Shown here piece by piece: positions 7,642 to 14,858 of a stretch of DNA of 27,375 nt. The stretch is from Faecalicatena fissicatena. GTDB taxonomy: Bacteria > Bacillota > Clostridia > Lachnospirales > Lachnospiraceae. A program made the position numbers and the translations under genes. Location: positions 1-27,375 of the forward strand of contig LDAQ01000148.1 in NCBI GenBank assembly GCA_001028025.1, written 5' to 3'. Position 1 is the first letter of the stretch, and each line of letters starts with the position of its first letter. The notes under the pieces were generated by a model. It worked only from the letters and a program-made list of their open reading frames with translations, was not told the origin of the DNA and searched no databases.

Positions 7642-8796
7642 GTGAATTATAAAAAAGTACGTAATGTGTTTATTGCTACCGCTTTGACCTGTTCCATGAT
7701 GACTGTACTTGTATTAGCGGCACCGAATGCATCAAGTCTGCAGGAACAGAAGAATGCAGCCCAGAATGAAGTTAGTTCACTGCAGTCTCAATTGAATACA
7801 TTGATGTCAACGTTGAACGACCTGGAAGGGCAGTTGGTAACAAAGGGCCAGGAGATATCACAAGCAAAAGCGGATCTTGTAACAGCGAAGGAAAAGGAAG
7901 CACAGCAGTACGAGGATATGAAGCTGCGTATTAGGTATATGTATGAAGAAGGAGACGGTACAGCACTGGAAAGAATATTAAGTTCAGGAAGTATCGCAGA
8001 TCTGCTTAGTGAAGCGGAGTATATAGAGAAGGTTCATGCATACGACCGCAATATGCTTCAGGAATATGCGAACACGGTAGAAGAGATAAAGACTCTGGAG
8101 ACAACACTGGAAAATGATATGACAAATCTTCAGGATCTGGAAAAACAGTATCAATCACAGTCAACAGAATTGACCACCGTGCTTAATGGCAAGCAGGCGG
8201 AGATTAGTAATCTGGATTCGATGATTCAGGAGGCAGCGAGAGCTGCACTGGAACAACAGAAGAAACAGCAGGAGGCAGCTGCCAAGAAGAATGAAGCTGC
8301 TGCGCAGCCGGGAACAAATGGAGGTCAAAACAGTGGCCCAGGTTCAGGTACGGTAAGTGATCCGGGTTCAGGCGGGGGAAGTGACACACAACAGCCGCCA
8401 CAGAATGTACCGACAGATGATAATAATACACAGGATAACAGCAATCCAGGCCCGCCCGAACCAAACTACGATGTTTCTACAGGAAATGCGATTGTAGACC
8501 GGGCATACAGTTGGGTTAACATTGCAGAATATGAAATGGGCGCATGCAGAGAAGGCGTTTTCGACTGTTCAGGCTTCGTCAGTTATTGCCTGACCGGATC
8601 GTACAGCCGTCTGGGAAATACCTTTACTTTCCTTACATGGCCTCAAGTGAGTGACCCACAGCCCGGAGATGTGTGTGTGAATGCCACACATTGCGGTATA
8701 TACATAGGCGGCGGTCAGATGATTCATGCAGCAGATTATGGCATAGGCGTTATAGTCGGACCAGTACAGGGCGGTATGATTTATGTACGTCGTTAG
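7642..8796 (+). CDS. Secreted cell-wall hydrolase: CwlO/PcsB-type coiled coil plus NlpC/P60 domain (divergent copy)
   Basis: The GTG start at 7642 is chosen because the paralogue at 9108 aligns there (VNYKKVRN versus MKMKRVRN) with the same AAGGAT.GGTGA ribosome binding site spacing. Product about 384 aa: signal peptide (cleavage after VLA, APNASS follows), a long coiled coil to about residue 215 (QSQLNTLMSTLNDLEGQL), a Gly/Pro/Ser linker to about 275, and an NlpC/P60 peptidase domain. Catalytic candidates are Cys309 (FDCSG), His350 (THCGIYIG) and His362 (MIHAA). The usual PYVWGG motif before the Cys is replaced by AEYEMGAC, so substrate choice may differ. Family members cut peptide cross-bridge stems in peptidoglycan (D,L-endopeptidase) and in CwlO/PcsB are activated by FtsEX. 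No ftsEX gene is adjacent here. Confidence 0.88.
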   Translation: MNYKKVRNVFIATALTCSMMTVLVLAAPNASSLQEQKNAAQNEVSSLQSQLNTLMSTLNDLEGQLVTKGQEISQAKADLVTAKEKEAQQYEDMKLRIRYMYEEGDGTALERILSSGSIADLLSEAEYIEKVHAYDRNMLQEYANTVEEIKTLETTLENDMTNLQDLEKQYQSQSTELTTVLNGKQAEISNLDSMIQEAARAALEQQKKQQEAAAKKNEAAAQPGTNGGQNSGPGSGTVSDPGSGGGSDTQQPPQNVPTDDNNTQDNSNPGPPEPNYDVSTGNAIVDRAYSWVNIAEYEMGACREGVFDCSGFVSYCLTGSYSRLGNTFTFLTWPQVSDPQPGDVCVNATHCGIYIGGGQMIHAADYGIGVIVGPVQGGMIYVRR

Positions 8797-8848
8797 AGCA
8801 GACTCCTGCTTAAAACAAAATGTTCAGTTATAGTAAGATAAAAAGAAT

Positions 8849-8875
8849 CCCCAGTGTTTCGCACTGGGGGTTTTT
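8849..8875 (+). terminator. Rho-independent terminator after the first NlpC/P60 gene
   Basis: The 8-bp stem CCCCAGTG/CACTGGGG (8849-8856 and 8862-8869) has a TTTCG loop and is followed by G and five T. Confidence 0.93.
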
Positions 8876-9022
8876 AGCTTTTCCTCGACATTTCTTTTAA
8901 TACTTGCAAATTCGGGTACTGGAGTCTCTTTCTTAATGACAGTGGGATATGCAAATTTTTACTTGAGAGTGCAAATTACAATTATTTTCCAGCTATATTG
9001 TGAATTTTTTCTATATATCCTG

Positions 9023-9051
9023 TTGAAAATTGCTGCAGAATATTGTATAGT
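9023..9051 (+). promoter_or_regulatory. Promoter TTGAAA-N17-TATAGT of the second NlpC/P60 gene
   Basis: TTGAAA at 9023-9028 and TATAGT at 9046-9051 are 17 bp apart, giving a leader of about 50 nt before the ATG at 9108. The block is conserved at 7490-7518 in front of the paralogue. Confidence 0.7.
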
Positions 9052-9107
9052 AAGAAATATATGTGGGGACATAGATAATAAAAAAATAAGGATAGGTGAA
9101 GAAATTA

Positions 9108-10250
9108 ATGAAAATGAAAAGAGTACGTAATATGTTCGTGGCAACCGCTCTGACATGTTCCATGATAGCCGTACCTGTGTTTGCAGCGCCAAACGCATCA
9201 AGCCTGGAAGATCAGAAAAAAGCGGCGGAGAATGAAGTGAGCAGTCTTCAGTCACAGTTATCAACACTGATGTCAAAGATGACAGACCTGCAGAATCAGC
9301 TGATCACAAAGGGTGAGGAGATCACCAAGGCAGAGGCGCAGCTTGAAGAAGCAGAAGCAAAGGAAAAACAGCAGTACGAAGATATGAAGCTTCGTATTAA
9401 ATATATGTATGAAGAGGGCGATGGCTCGGCAATGGAGCGTATATTAAGTTCAGGAAGCATTGCAGAGATGCTAAGCCAGGCAGAATATGTTCAAAAAGTA
9501 CATAGTTATGACCGTAACATGCTCAATGAATATGTCGATACAGTGAATGAAGTAAAAGAACTGAAAACTACACTGGAAGAAGACATGAACAAGCTGGAAG
9601 ATATGCAGACTGAATATGAAGCTCAGCAGACAGAACTGAGTGTTACCATCGAGAGTAAGAGTGCTGAGGTTGAGGATCTTGATGCCCAGATCCAGGAAGC
9701 TGCAAGAAAAGCTGCGGAAGAAGAACGCGAGAGACAGCGGATAGCACAGGAAGCTGCAAAGAACGAGAACGCGAACAATGGCGGCGGTAATAACGGTGGA
9801 GGCACCAACAATGGTGGTGAGTCCACACCAAGTAATCCGAATACACCAAGTACACCGGATACGCCAAGCACACCGGAGACTCCGTCCAATCCAGGCGGCA
9901 ATGGCGGCAGTGCAGGAAATACATCGGCAGCTCAGACAATCGTAAACGCGGCATGGACCCAGATTGGTGTTCCTTATGTATGGGGCGGTACAACACCATA
10001 TGTAGGGCTTGACTGTTCAGGACTGACGCAGTGGTGCCACGCACAGGCTGGTATTTCAATCGGCCGTGTCGATACAGATCAGCTTTACGGCGGACAAAGA
10101 GTCAGCGATCCCCAGCCGGGAGATATTGCATGGACTCCAGGGCATGTAGCAATTTACATAGGTAATGGACAGATGATAGAAGCACAGCAGCCAGGAACTA
10201 CAATTTGTGTAAGTTCTGTACGCGCTTCTGTATATGTAAGATACTGGTAA
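9108..10250 (+). CDS. Secreted cell-wall hydrolase: CwlO/PcsB-type coiled coil plus NlpC/P60 domain
   Basis: ATG 9108 is preferred to the in-frame GTG at 9096, which lies inside the ribosome binding site AAGGATAGGTGA. The 380-aa product has a signal peptide cut after VFA (APNASS follows), a coiled coil to about residue 220, a Gly/Asn and then PSTPDTPSTPETP linker (about 223-272), and an NlpC/P60 domain with an intact PYVWGG motif. Catalytic residues are probably Cys303 (LDCSG), His346 (GHVAIYIG) and Glu358 (MIEAQ); a Cys-His-Glu triad is known from mycobacterial RipA. It is about 70% identical by eye over the N-terminal half to the protein encoded at 7642, so the pair arose by tandem duplication. 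It acts outside the cell on peptidoglycan. Confidence 0.93.
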   Translation: MKMKRVRNMFVATALTCSMIAVPVFAAPNASSLEDQKKAAENEVSSLQSQLSTLMSKMTDLQNQLITKGEEITKAEAQLEEAEAKEKQQYEDMKLRIKYMYEEGDGSAMERILSSGSIAEMLSQAEYVQKVHSYDRNMLNEYVDTVNEVKELKTTLEEDMNKLEDMQTEYEAQQTELSVTIESKSAEVEDLDAQIQEAARKAAEEERERQRIAQEAAKNENANNGGGNNGGGTNNGGESTPSNPNTPSTPDTPSTPETPSNPGGNGGSAGNTSAAQTIVNAAWTQIGVPYVWGGTTPYVGLDCSGLTQWCHAQAGISIGRVDTDQLYGGQRVSDPQPGDIAWTPGHVAIYIGNGQMIEAQQPGTTICVSSVRASVYVRYW

Positions 10251-10260
10251 GAGAGAATAT

Positions 10261-10291
10261 AAAAAGGAATCCGATTTGGATTCCTTTTTTT
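10261..10291 (+). terminator. Rho-independent terminator, probably shared by two convergent genes
   Basis: The stem AAGGAATCC/GGATTCCTT (10264-10272 and 10278-10286) has a GATTT loop and a T-run. A-residues on the 5' side give a T-run on the other strand, so it can also end the minus-strand gene at 10299. Confidence 0.92.
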
Positions 10292-10298
10292 CATCTTC

Positions 10299-10667
10299 TT
10301 ATTTTCCTGGAACAATTTCCAGCCAGTATCCGTCTGGATCCTCGATAAAGTAAATGCCCATTTCCGCGTTTTCGTGGCAGACGCAGCCCATTTTTTTGTG
10401 TTTGGCAAATGCGGCGTCATAATCATCAACTCTAAAGGCAAGGTGAACTTCATTGTCTCCCAGTTCATAAGGCCTGTTCATATCGCGAAGCCAGGTGAGC
10501 TCCAGTAGATGCGGTGTAGTATCATCTCCCAGATATACAAGCGTAAAACTTCCGTCTTTGGCATCCTTTGTACTAACAGGTTTGAGTCCAAGTGATTCCT
10601 CGTAAAAAGCAAGAGACTTCTGTAAATCATAGACATTTAAATTATTGTGTGCAAATGTAAATTTCAT
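10299..10667 (-). CDS. VOC-superfamily protein, lactoylglutathione lyase (glyoxalase I)-like
   Basis: The 122-aa product matches the compact glyoxalase/bleomycin-resistance fold with two beta-alpha-beta-beta-beta modules. The four metal ligands of GloA-type enzymes appear to be present: His7 (FAHNNL), Glu56 (LLELT), His75 (EVHLAF) and Glu117 (YWLEIVP). It also has the family phrases SLAFYEESLGLK and FIEDPDGYWLEIV. Family members turn the hemithioacetal of methylglyoxal into a thioester, or act on other small substrates. Clostridia often lack glutathione, so the true thiol or substrate is open. Start is at an ATG preceded by GGGAGG. The gene stands alone, convergent with the NlpC/P60 gene and divergent from rpsB. 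Confidence 0.88.
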   Translation of the reverse strand: MKFTFAHNNLNVYDLQKSLAFYEESLGLKPVSTKDAKDGSFTLVYLGDDTTPHLLELTWLRDMNRPYELGDNEVHLAFRVDDYDAAFAKHKKMGCVCHENAEMGIYFIEDPDGYWLEIVPGK

Positions 10668-10803
10668 AACTATTACCTCCCTATATTATGTAAGTTATAC
10701 AAAAATGAGTTATAATATACTGTGCTATTAACAGGTGATTTAATCAGTATACCTCATTTAATATATCTTTAGCATACCACAGACAAGATGCAACAGAAAA
10801 GCC

Positions 10804-10832
10804 TTGCATTCCAGTATTTTCTATGTTATACT
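10804..10832 (+). promoter_or_regulatory. rpsB promoter, TTGCAT-N17-TATACT with extended -10
   Basis: TTGCAT at 10804-10809 and TATACT at 10827-10832 are 17 bp apart, with TGT just before the -10 (extended -10 type). The transcript would carry a leader of about 117 nt before rpsB. It contains two copies of CATGCGG near 10855 and 10921, but I recognise no known ribosomal-protein leader. Confidence 0.75.
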
Positions 10833-10955
10833 ACAACCGTTGCAAAAAAACACGCATGCGGATATCTTTGACGGTGCCTAAGTCTGATCAATACAGAACG
10901 GTCTCAAAGAAGAGTAAAAACATGCGGAAGGTAAAAACCAAATGGAGGAAGAAAC

Positions 10956-11714
10956 ATGAGCGTTATTTCAATGAAACAACTTTTAGAAGCAGGTGTTCAT
11001 TTTGGACATCAGACAAGAAGATGGAACCCTAAAATGGCTCCGTACATCTACACAGAGAGAAATGGCATTTACATCATTGACTTACAGAAATCTGTAGGAA
11101 TGGTTGATGATGCTTACCAGGCTGTTGCAGATATCGCAGCTGAGGGCGGCACAATCCTGTTTGTAGGAACTAAGAAACAGGCACAGGATGCAATTAAGAC
11201 AGAATCAGAGCGTTGTGGAATGTTCTACGTTAATGAAAGATGGCTCGGCGGTATGCTGACAAACTTCAAGACAATTCAGAGCAGAGTTCAGCGTTTAAAA
11301 GATATTGAGAGAATGTCCGAAGACGGAACATTTGACGTACTTCCTAAGAAAGAAGTAATTGAACTGAAAAAAGAATGGGCTAAGTTAGAGAAGAACCTGG
11401 GCGGTATCAAAGAAATGAAGAGAATCCCTGACGCAATCTTTATTGTAGACCCAAAGAAAGAAAGAATCTGTGTTCAGGAAGCTCACACACTGGGAATTCC
11501 GCTGATCGGTATTTGTGATACAAACTGTGATCCTGAAGAACTTGATTTTGTAATTCCGGGTAATGATGATGCGATCAGAGCTGTTAAATTAATCGTTTCC
11601 AAGATGGCTGATGCAGTAATTGAGGCTAATCAGGGCGCGACAGGTGCTGAAGAAGTATATTATGAAGAAGCTGCAGAAGAAGCAGTAGCTGAAGAGACTG
11701 TAGAAGCAGAGTAA
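10956..11714 (+). CDS. rpsB: 30S ribosomal protein S2
   Basis: The 252-aa product has the diagnostic S2 sequence throughout: N-terminal SVISMKQLLEAGVHFGHQTRRWNPKM, the central NERWLGGMLTNFKTIQSRV, and PDAIFIVDPKKERICVQEAHTLGIPLIGICDTNCDPEELDFVIPGNDDAIRAVKLI as separate conserved blocks. S2 binds the 30S subunit at the head-platform junction and is needed for S1 recruitment and initiation in bacteria that have S1. The C-terminal tail (about 225-252) is acidic and Ala/Glu rich, as in related Firmicutes. The ATG follows TGGAGGAAG. rpsB-tsf is a classic bacterial pair; here they are separated by 88 bp containing a terminator-like hairpin. Confidence 0.99.
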   Translation: MSVISMKQLLEAGVHFGHQTRRWNPKMAPYIYTERNGIYIIDLQKSVGMVDDAYQAVADIAAEGGTILFVGTKKQAQDAIKTESERCGMFYVNERWLGGMLTNFKTIQSRVQRLKDIERMSEDGTFDVLPKKEVIELKKEWAKLEKNLGGIKEMKRIPDAIFIVDPKKERICVQEAHTLGIPLIGICDTNCDPEELDFVIPGNDDAIRAVKLIVSKMADAVIEANQGATGAEEVYYEEAAEEAVAEETVEAE

Positions 11715-11727
11715 TTATGGACTTGGG

Positions 11728-11763
11728 ATGCTTCAGCCTGTGGATACAGGTTGAAGCATTTTT
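11728..11763 (+). terminator. Intrinsic terminator or attenuator between rpsB and tsf
   Basis: A 14-bp stem (arms 11728-11741 and 11746-11759, one G-U pair) with a GGAT loop is followed by a five-T run. It probably lowers read-through into tsf rather than ending the operon, because no clear promoter is visible before tsf. Confidence 0.85.
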
Positions 11764-11802
11764 AGAATATGTAATCAAATATGAATAATGGAGGAATGAA
11801 TC

Positions 11803-12723
11803 ATGGCAATTACAGCAGGAATGGTAAAAGAATTAAGAGAAATGACAGGCGCAGGAATGATGGACTGCAAAAAAGCTCTGACAGAGACTAATGGAGATAT
11901 GGATGCAGCAGTTGAATACCTGAGAAAGAACGGACAGGCTAAAGCTGAGAAGAAAGCAGGAAGAATCGCAGCAGAGGGTATCGTAAAAACTGTTGTTAAA
12001 GATGATAAAGTAGCAGCAATCGTTGAAGTAAACTCTGAGACAGACTTCGTTGCAAAGAATGCTGATTTCCAGTCATTCGTAGAAGCAGTAGTCAATCAGG
12101 CAGCAGATACAGATGCAGCAGACATAGATGCATTCATGGCTGAAGCATGGGCAGAAGATACAACAAAGACTGTAAAAGACGCTCTCGTAGAAAAAGTTGC
12201 AGTGATCGGTGAGAACCTGAACATCAGAAGATTTGAAAAGGTTGTTACAGATGGATGTGTAGTATCTTACATCCACGGCGGCGGACGTATTGGTGTACTC
12301 GTAGAGGCTGATGCTGATGTTGTAAATGACGAAATCAGAGCATGCCTGAAGAATGTAGCAATGCAGGTTGCAGCTATGTATCCGAAGTATGTATCCCGTG
12401 CAGAAGTTTCTCAGGAATACATGGATCACGAGAAAGAAATCCTGTTAGCTCAGGCGAAGAAGGAAAATCCGGAGAAACCGGAAAATATCATCGAGAAAAT
12501 GATCATTGGACGTCTGAACAAAGAATTAAAAGAAGTATGTCTGTTAGATCAGGTATATGTACAGGACAGCGACCTGACTGTTGCTAAATATGTAGAGAAA
12601 ATAGCAAAAGAAAACAATGCGAATGTATCAGTTAAGAGATTTATACGTTTTGAGACTGGTGAAGGCCTTGAAAAGAAAAATGAAGACTTTGCTGCAGAAG
12701 TAGCTGCTCAGATGGGTCAATAA
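11803..12723 (+). CDS. tsf: Translation elongation factor Ts
   Basis: The 306-aa product begins with the UBA-like N-terminal module (MAITAGMVKELREMTGAGMM, then DCKKAL), followed by the TDFVAKN motif near residue 67 that inserts between EF-Tu domains. It ends with the dimerisation core (VSYIHGGGRIGVLVE, VAMQVAAMYPKYV) and the late motif QVYVQDSDLTVAKYV. EF-Ts exchanges GDP for GTP on EF-Tu in the cytoplasm. The ATG follows GGAGGAATG. Length is close to the usual 290-310. It is downstream of rpsB and ends in a strong terminator. Confidence 0.99.
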   Translation: MAITAGMVKELREMTGAGMMDCKKALTETNGDMDAAVEYLRKNGQAKAEKKAGRIAAEGIVKTVVKDDKVAAIVEVNSETDFVAKNADFQSFVEAVVNQAADTDAADIDAFMAEAWAEDTTKTVKDALVEKVAVIGENLNIRRFEKVVTDGCVVSYIHGGGRIGVLVEADADVVNDEIRACLKNVAMQVAAMYPKYVSRAEVSQEYMDHEKEILLAQAKKENPEKPENIIEKMIIGRLNKELKEVCLLDQVYVQDSDLTVAKYVEKIAKENNANVSVKRFIRFETGEGLEKKNEDFAAEVAAQMGQ

Positions 12724-12754
12724 GACCAGCTTTGTTTAAATGTTTAGAATATAG

Positions 12755-12797
12755 AACCCCCTGTAAATGGCGTGATTACGTCATTTACAGGGGGTTT
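12755..12797 (+). terminator. Strong hairpin terminator after tsf
   Basis: An 18-bp stem (12755-12772 with 12779-12796, one G-U pair) has a TGATTA loop; it is rich in G-C at its base (CCCCC/GGGGG). The T-run is only three long but the stem is very stable. Confidence 0.85.
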
Positions 12798-12924
12798 GTG
12801 ATTTGTGGAATATGAGGTGAAAATATAAAAATAAAATTGAGATTGATTATGTAAAAACTGCTCGCTAGATTAAAAGAGCACAGTTTCTAATATGAAGGTT
12901 TTCATAGATATTGTCTGTGAAACA

Positions 12925-12933
12925 TGATAAAAT
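12925..12933 (+). promoter_or_regulatory. Candidate extended -10 promoter of the glutamine synthetase gene
   Basis: TGATAAAAT at 12925-12933 matches an extended -10 element. No good -35 box lies at 16-18 bp, so an activator may be needed. Upstream, a hairpin AAACTG/CAGTTT (12855-12886) has no T-run. Confidence 0.4.
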
Positions 12934-12950
12934 GGAAATAATATCAAGAG

Positions 12951-12992
12951 TCAGGGTACGTAACCTGAACAATTTCTGGGACAAGGTTCAGG
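12951..12992 (+). promoter_or_regulatory. Two mutually exclusive hairpins in the glnA leader
   Basis: CCTGAAC at 12964-12970 can pair either with TCAGG at 12951-12955 (5 bp) or with GTTCAGG at 12986-12992 (7 bp). The element lies 30 nt before the glnA start. Neither form has a T-run, so any effect would be on translation or on binding of a protein. It does not match a riboswitch class I know. Confidence 0.4.
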
Positions 12993-13022
12993 AAAAACAA
13001 ATTTATTAACTGGAGGTATAAC

Positions 13023-14450
13023 ATGTTAAACAGCACGGATATCAGAAAGGTATGCAATGAGAAGGGAATCAGAATGATTGATTTCAAGATGACGGACTTA
13101 GACGGAAGGTGGCGCCATATTACAATCCCTGTTGAACGTTTTGATGATGACATATTTGTGTATGGCATCGGGTTTGATGGTTCCAACTACGGATATGCAC
13201 CGGTCGAGAAGAGCGATATGATATTCATTCCTGATCCGGCAACTGCAGTTGTTGATCCATTTACCGAGGTTCCGACAATGACCATGTGCGGAAACGTATG
13301 TGTGATAGGGAAGGAGAACACCCCCTTTGACCAGTACCCAAGAAATGTAAGCCTGCGTGCAATAGAGTATATGAGATCAGAAGGAATTGCAGATGAGATG
13401 CTGATCGGACCGGAGTTTGAATTCCATTTATTTGATAATGTAAGTTACATGGCAGAACCGCAAAAGACCTCTTTTACTGTGGATACCAGGCAGGCTTCCT
13501 GGAACAGCGGAAAAGAAGGGCCTTTAAATGCCGGCTTCCAGGTGCCAAAAGGCGGTGGATATCATATCACAGCACCTCACGACATCGCTTACAGCTTAAG
13601 AAGTAAGATGTGCATGTACATGGAGGACTGGGGGATAGATGTAAAATATCATCATCATGAAGTGGGCGGATCCGGGCAGATGGAGATTGAAGTGGAGCTG
13701 GGGAATATGGTTGATATGGCCGATAAGACGATGATTATAAAATATATTATCAAAAATGCTGCTGTACAGGAAGGCAAGACCGCAACCTTTATGCCCAAAC
13801 CAATCCACAAAGAAGCAGGAAACGGAATGCATGTGCACATGCTCCTTATGAAGGATCAGGAGCCGATATTTTATGACGAGAATGGATATTCCGGCTTGAG
13901 TACCACTGCGCACTATTTTATCGGCGGGCTTCTGAAGCATATTGCATCCCTTTGCGCGTTTACCAATCCTTCTACCAATTCCTTCAAAAGGCTTGTTCCG
14001 GGATATGAAGCTCCGGTTACGATTGGTTATGCAACCTCGAACCGCAGCGCAGTTATTCGTATTCCTGCCTATGCAAAGACTCCAAAAGCCAAACGTTTTG
14101 AACTGAGGAATCCGGATGCAACAGCAAATCCATATTATGCTTACGCTGCAATTCTAATGGCAGGTCTGGACGGCATCAGGAACCAGATCGATCCTACGGC
14201 ATATGGATGGGGACCCTTCGACTGTAATTTATATGACCTGCCGGAGGAAGAAAAGGCGAAGATTCAGTCACTTCCAAAAACTCTGGATGAGGCGCTGGAC
14301 GCTCTGGAGTCTGACCATGACTATCTGACAGCGGGAGGCGTATTTCCACAAAGGCTGATTCAGATCTGGCTGAAACGTAAGAGGAAAGAAAGTCTGGAGA
14401 TATCACAGATACCGCATCCGGCAGAATTTGAAAAATATTATGATTTATAA
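13023..14450 (+). CDS. glnA: Glutamine synthetase type I (GSI-beta-like C-terminus)
   Basis: The 475-aa product has the GS beta-grasp N-terminus (FKMTDLDGRWRHITIPVERF, GFDGSNYGYAPVEKSDM) and the catalytic domain: GPEFEFHLFD (metal Glu), GYHITAPHD, the KTATFMPKP block, NGMHVHM (ATP/metal), the NRSAVIRIP block and FELRNPDATANPY. It condenses glutamate, ammonia and ATP to glutamine in the cytoplasm. The end resembles proteobacterial GSI-beta, not the 444-aa B. subtilis GSI-alpha: Tyr404 lies in NLYDLPEEE, the context of the adenylylated tyrosine of E. coli GlnA, followed by FLKAGGVF-like YLTAGGVF and HPAEFEKYYDL. The ATG follows TGGAGG. No amtB, glnB or glnE gene is nearby. Confidence 0.97.
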   Translation: MLNSTDIRKVCNEKGIRMIDFKMTDLDGRWRHITIPVERFDDDIFVYGIGFDGSNYGYAPVEKSDMIFIPDPATAVVDPFTEVPTMTMCGNVCVIGKENTPFDQYPRNVSLRAIEYMRSEGIADEMLIGPEFEFHLFDNVSYMAEPQKTSFTVDTRQASWNSGKEGPLNAGFQVPKGGGYHITAPHDIAYSLRSKMCMYMEDWGIDVKYHHHEVGGSGQMEIEVELGNMVDMADKTMIIKYIIKNAAVQEGKTATFMPKPIHKEAGNGMHVHMLLMKDQEPIFYDENGYSGLSTTAHYFIGGLLKHIASLCAFTNPSTNSFKRLVPGYEAPVTIGYATSNRSAVIRIPAYAKTPKAKRFELRNPDATANPYYAYAAILMAGLDGIRNQIDPTAYGWGPFDCNLYDLPEEEKAKIQSLPKTLDEALDALESDHDYLTAGGVFPQRLIQIWLKRKRKESLEISQIPHPAEFEKYYDL

Positions 14451-14567
14451 TATGCTTTTATTTTACTGGAAACGACTAATGAGAAATGAATGAATCATAG
14501 ATTTTACAAGATCTGACTTCGAATTTTGTGCACTTAGTACAAAAATATATTTTGCTAAAGAAATATA

Positions 14568-14596
14568 TTGACATTTATATCACAATAATTTATATT
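14568..14596 (+). promoter_or_regulatory. Consensus promoter TTGACA-N17-TATATT driving the riboswitch transcript
   Basis: A perfect -35 box (14568-14573) and TATATT (14591-14596) are 17 bp apart. The predicted transcript start, near 14603, lies just before the aptamer. Confidence 0.85.
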
Positions 14597-14616
14597 TAGA
14601 TAATCAATTGCATATG

Positions 14617-14678
14617 CTTGTATAAGTTCATAATCTGGATGAACGTTTCTACCAACTGCCATAATAGTTGACTACAGG
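14617..14678 (+). promoter_or_regulatory. Purine riboswitch aptamer, guanine type
   Basis: P1 is formed by CTTGTA (14617-14622) and TACAGG (14673-14678). P2 is GTTCAT/ATGAAC with loop AATCTGG. J2/3 is the invariant TTTCTACC (about 14646-14653). P3 is CAACT/AGTTG with loop GCCATAAT, about one base off the usual seven-base CC.TAAA loop. The 3' junction is TGACTAC; the C in GACTA (position 74 in xpt numbering) predicts guanine or hypoxanthine rather than adenine. Confidence 0.9.
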
Positions 14679-14728
14679 TTTTTGTCTATCGACAGAGATT
14701 TGCTCAATTATTTAAGGCAGTTTTTTTA
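14654..14728 (+). terminator. Riboswitch expression platform: terminator that competes with the aptamer
   Basis: GGCAGTT (14716-14722), followed by a T7 run, pairs with AACTGCC (14654-14660), which is part of aptamer P3/L3. ATAA/TTAT (14661-14664 with 14708-14711) and TTGA/TCAA (14668-14671 with 14704-14707) extend it, and TTTGTC/GACAGA makes an inner hairpin. Because the terminator uses aptamer bases, ligand binding should prevent termination (an ON switch, as in pbuE). This is pairing by eye, not a folding calculation. Confidence 0.6.
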
Positions 14729-14858
14729 TTCCCGTGATGAACAGCCATTGTACCAGTCAATGAATGTTCTCAGTATGAAAGGACACTGGTAGTCCTCAAT
14801 TTTCTGATCTGTTAAGTATGCAGTTTCCATATTGATAAATTATATTTTAGGAGGAACT

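Larger units (their letters stand above)
8797..9107 (+). other. Intergenic region between the NlpC/P60 paralogues
   Basis: This 311-bp stretch contains the terminator at 8849-8875, three direct copies of TGCAAATT (8905, 8950, 8970), a promoter at 9023-9051, and a 50-nt leader with the ribosome binding site AAGGATAGGTGA. I see no credible gene in it. Confidence 0.7.
14451..14858 (+). other. Long intergenic region with promoter and purine riboswitch
   Basis: The first 115 bp are A+T-rich without a clear terminator for glnA. A promoter (14568-14596) and riboswitch (14617-14728) follow. The remaining 130 bp hold small hairpins (GAACA..CATTG/CAATG..TGTTC at about 14737-14772; AGGAC/GTCCT near 14790) and the ribosome binding site AGGAGG at 14849-14854. 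Confidence 0.75.

Noticed and set aside
9780..9900. Short repeats that could suggest a CRISPR array or insertion element
   Set aside because: They encode the Gly/Asn and Pro/Ser/Thr linker of the secreted hydrolase. There is no regular repeat-spacer pattern. No transposase or CRISPR array was seen anywhere in the window.
10823..11032. Plus-strand open frame of 69 codons in the rpsB leader
   Set aside because: It begins at the rpsB -10 region and overlaps rpsB in another frame; there is no ribosome binding site.
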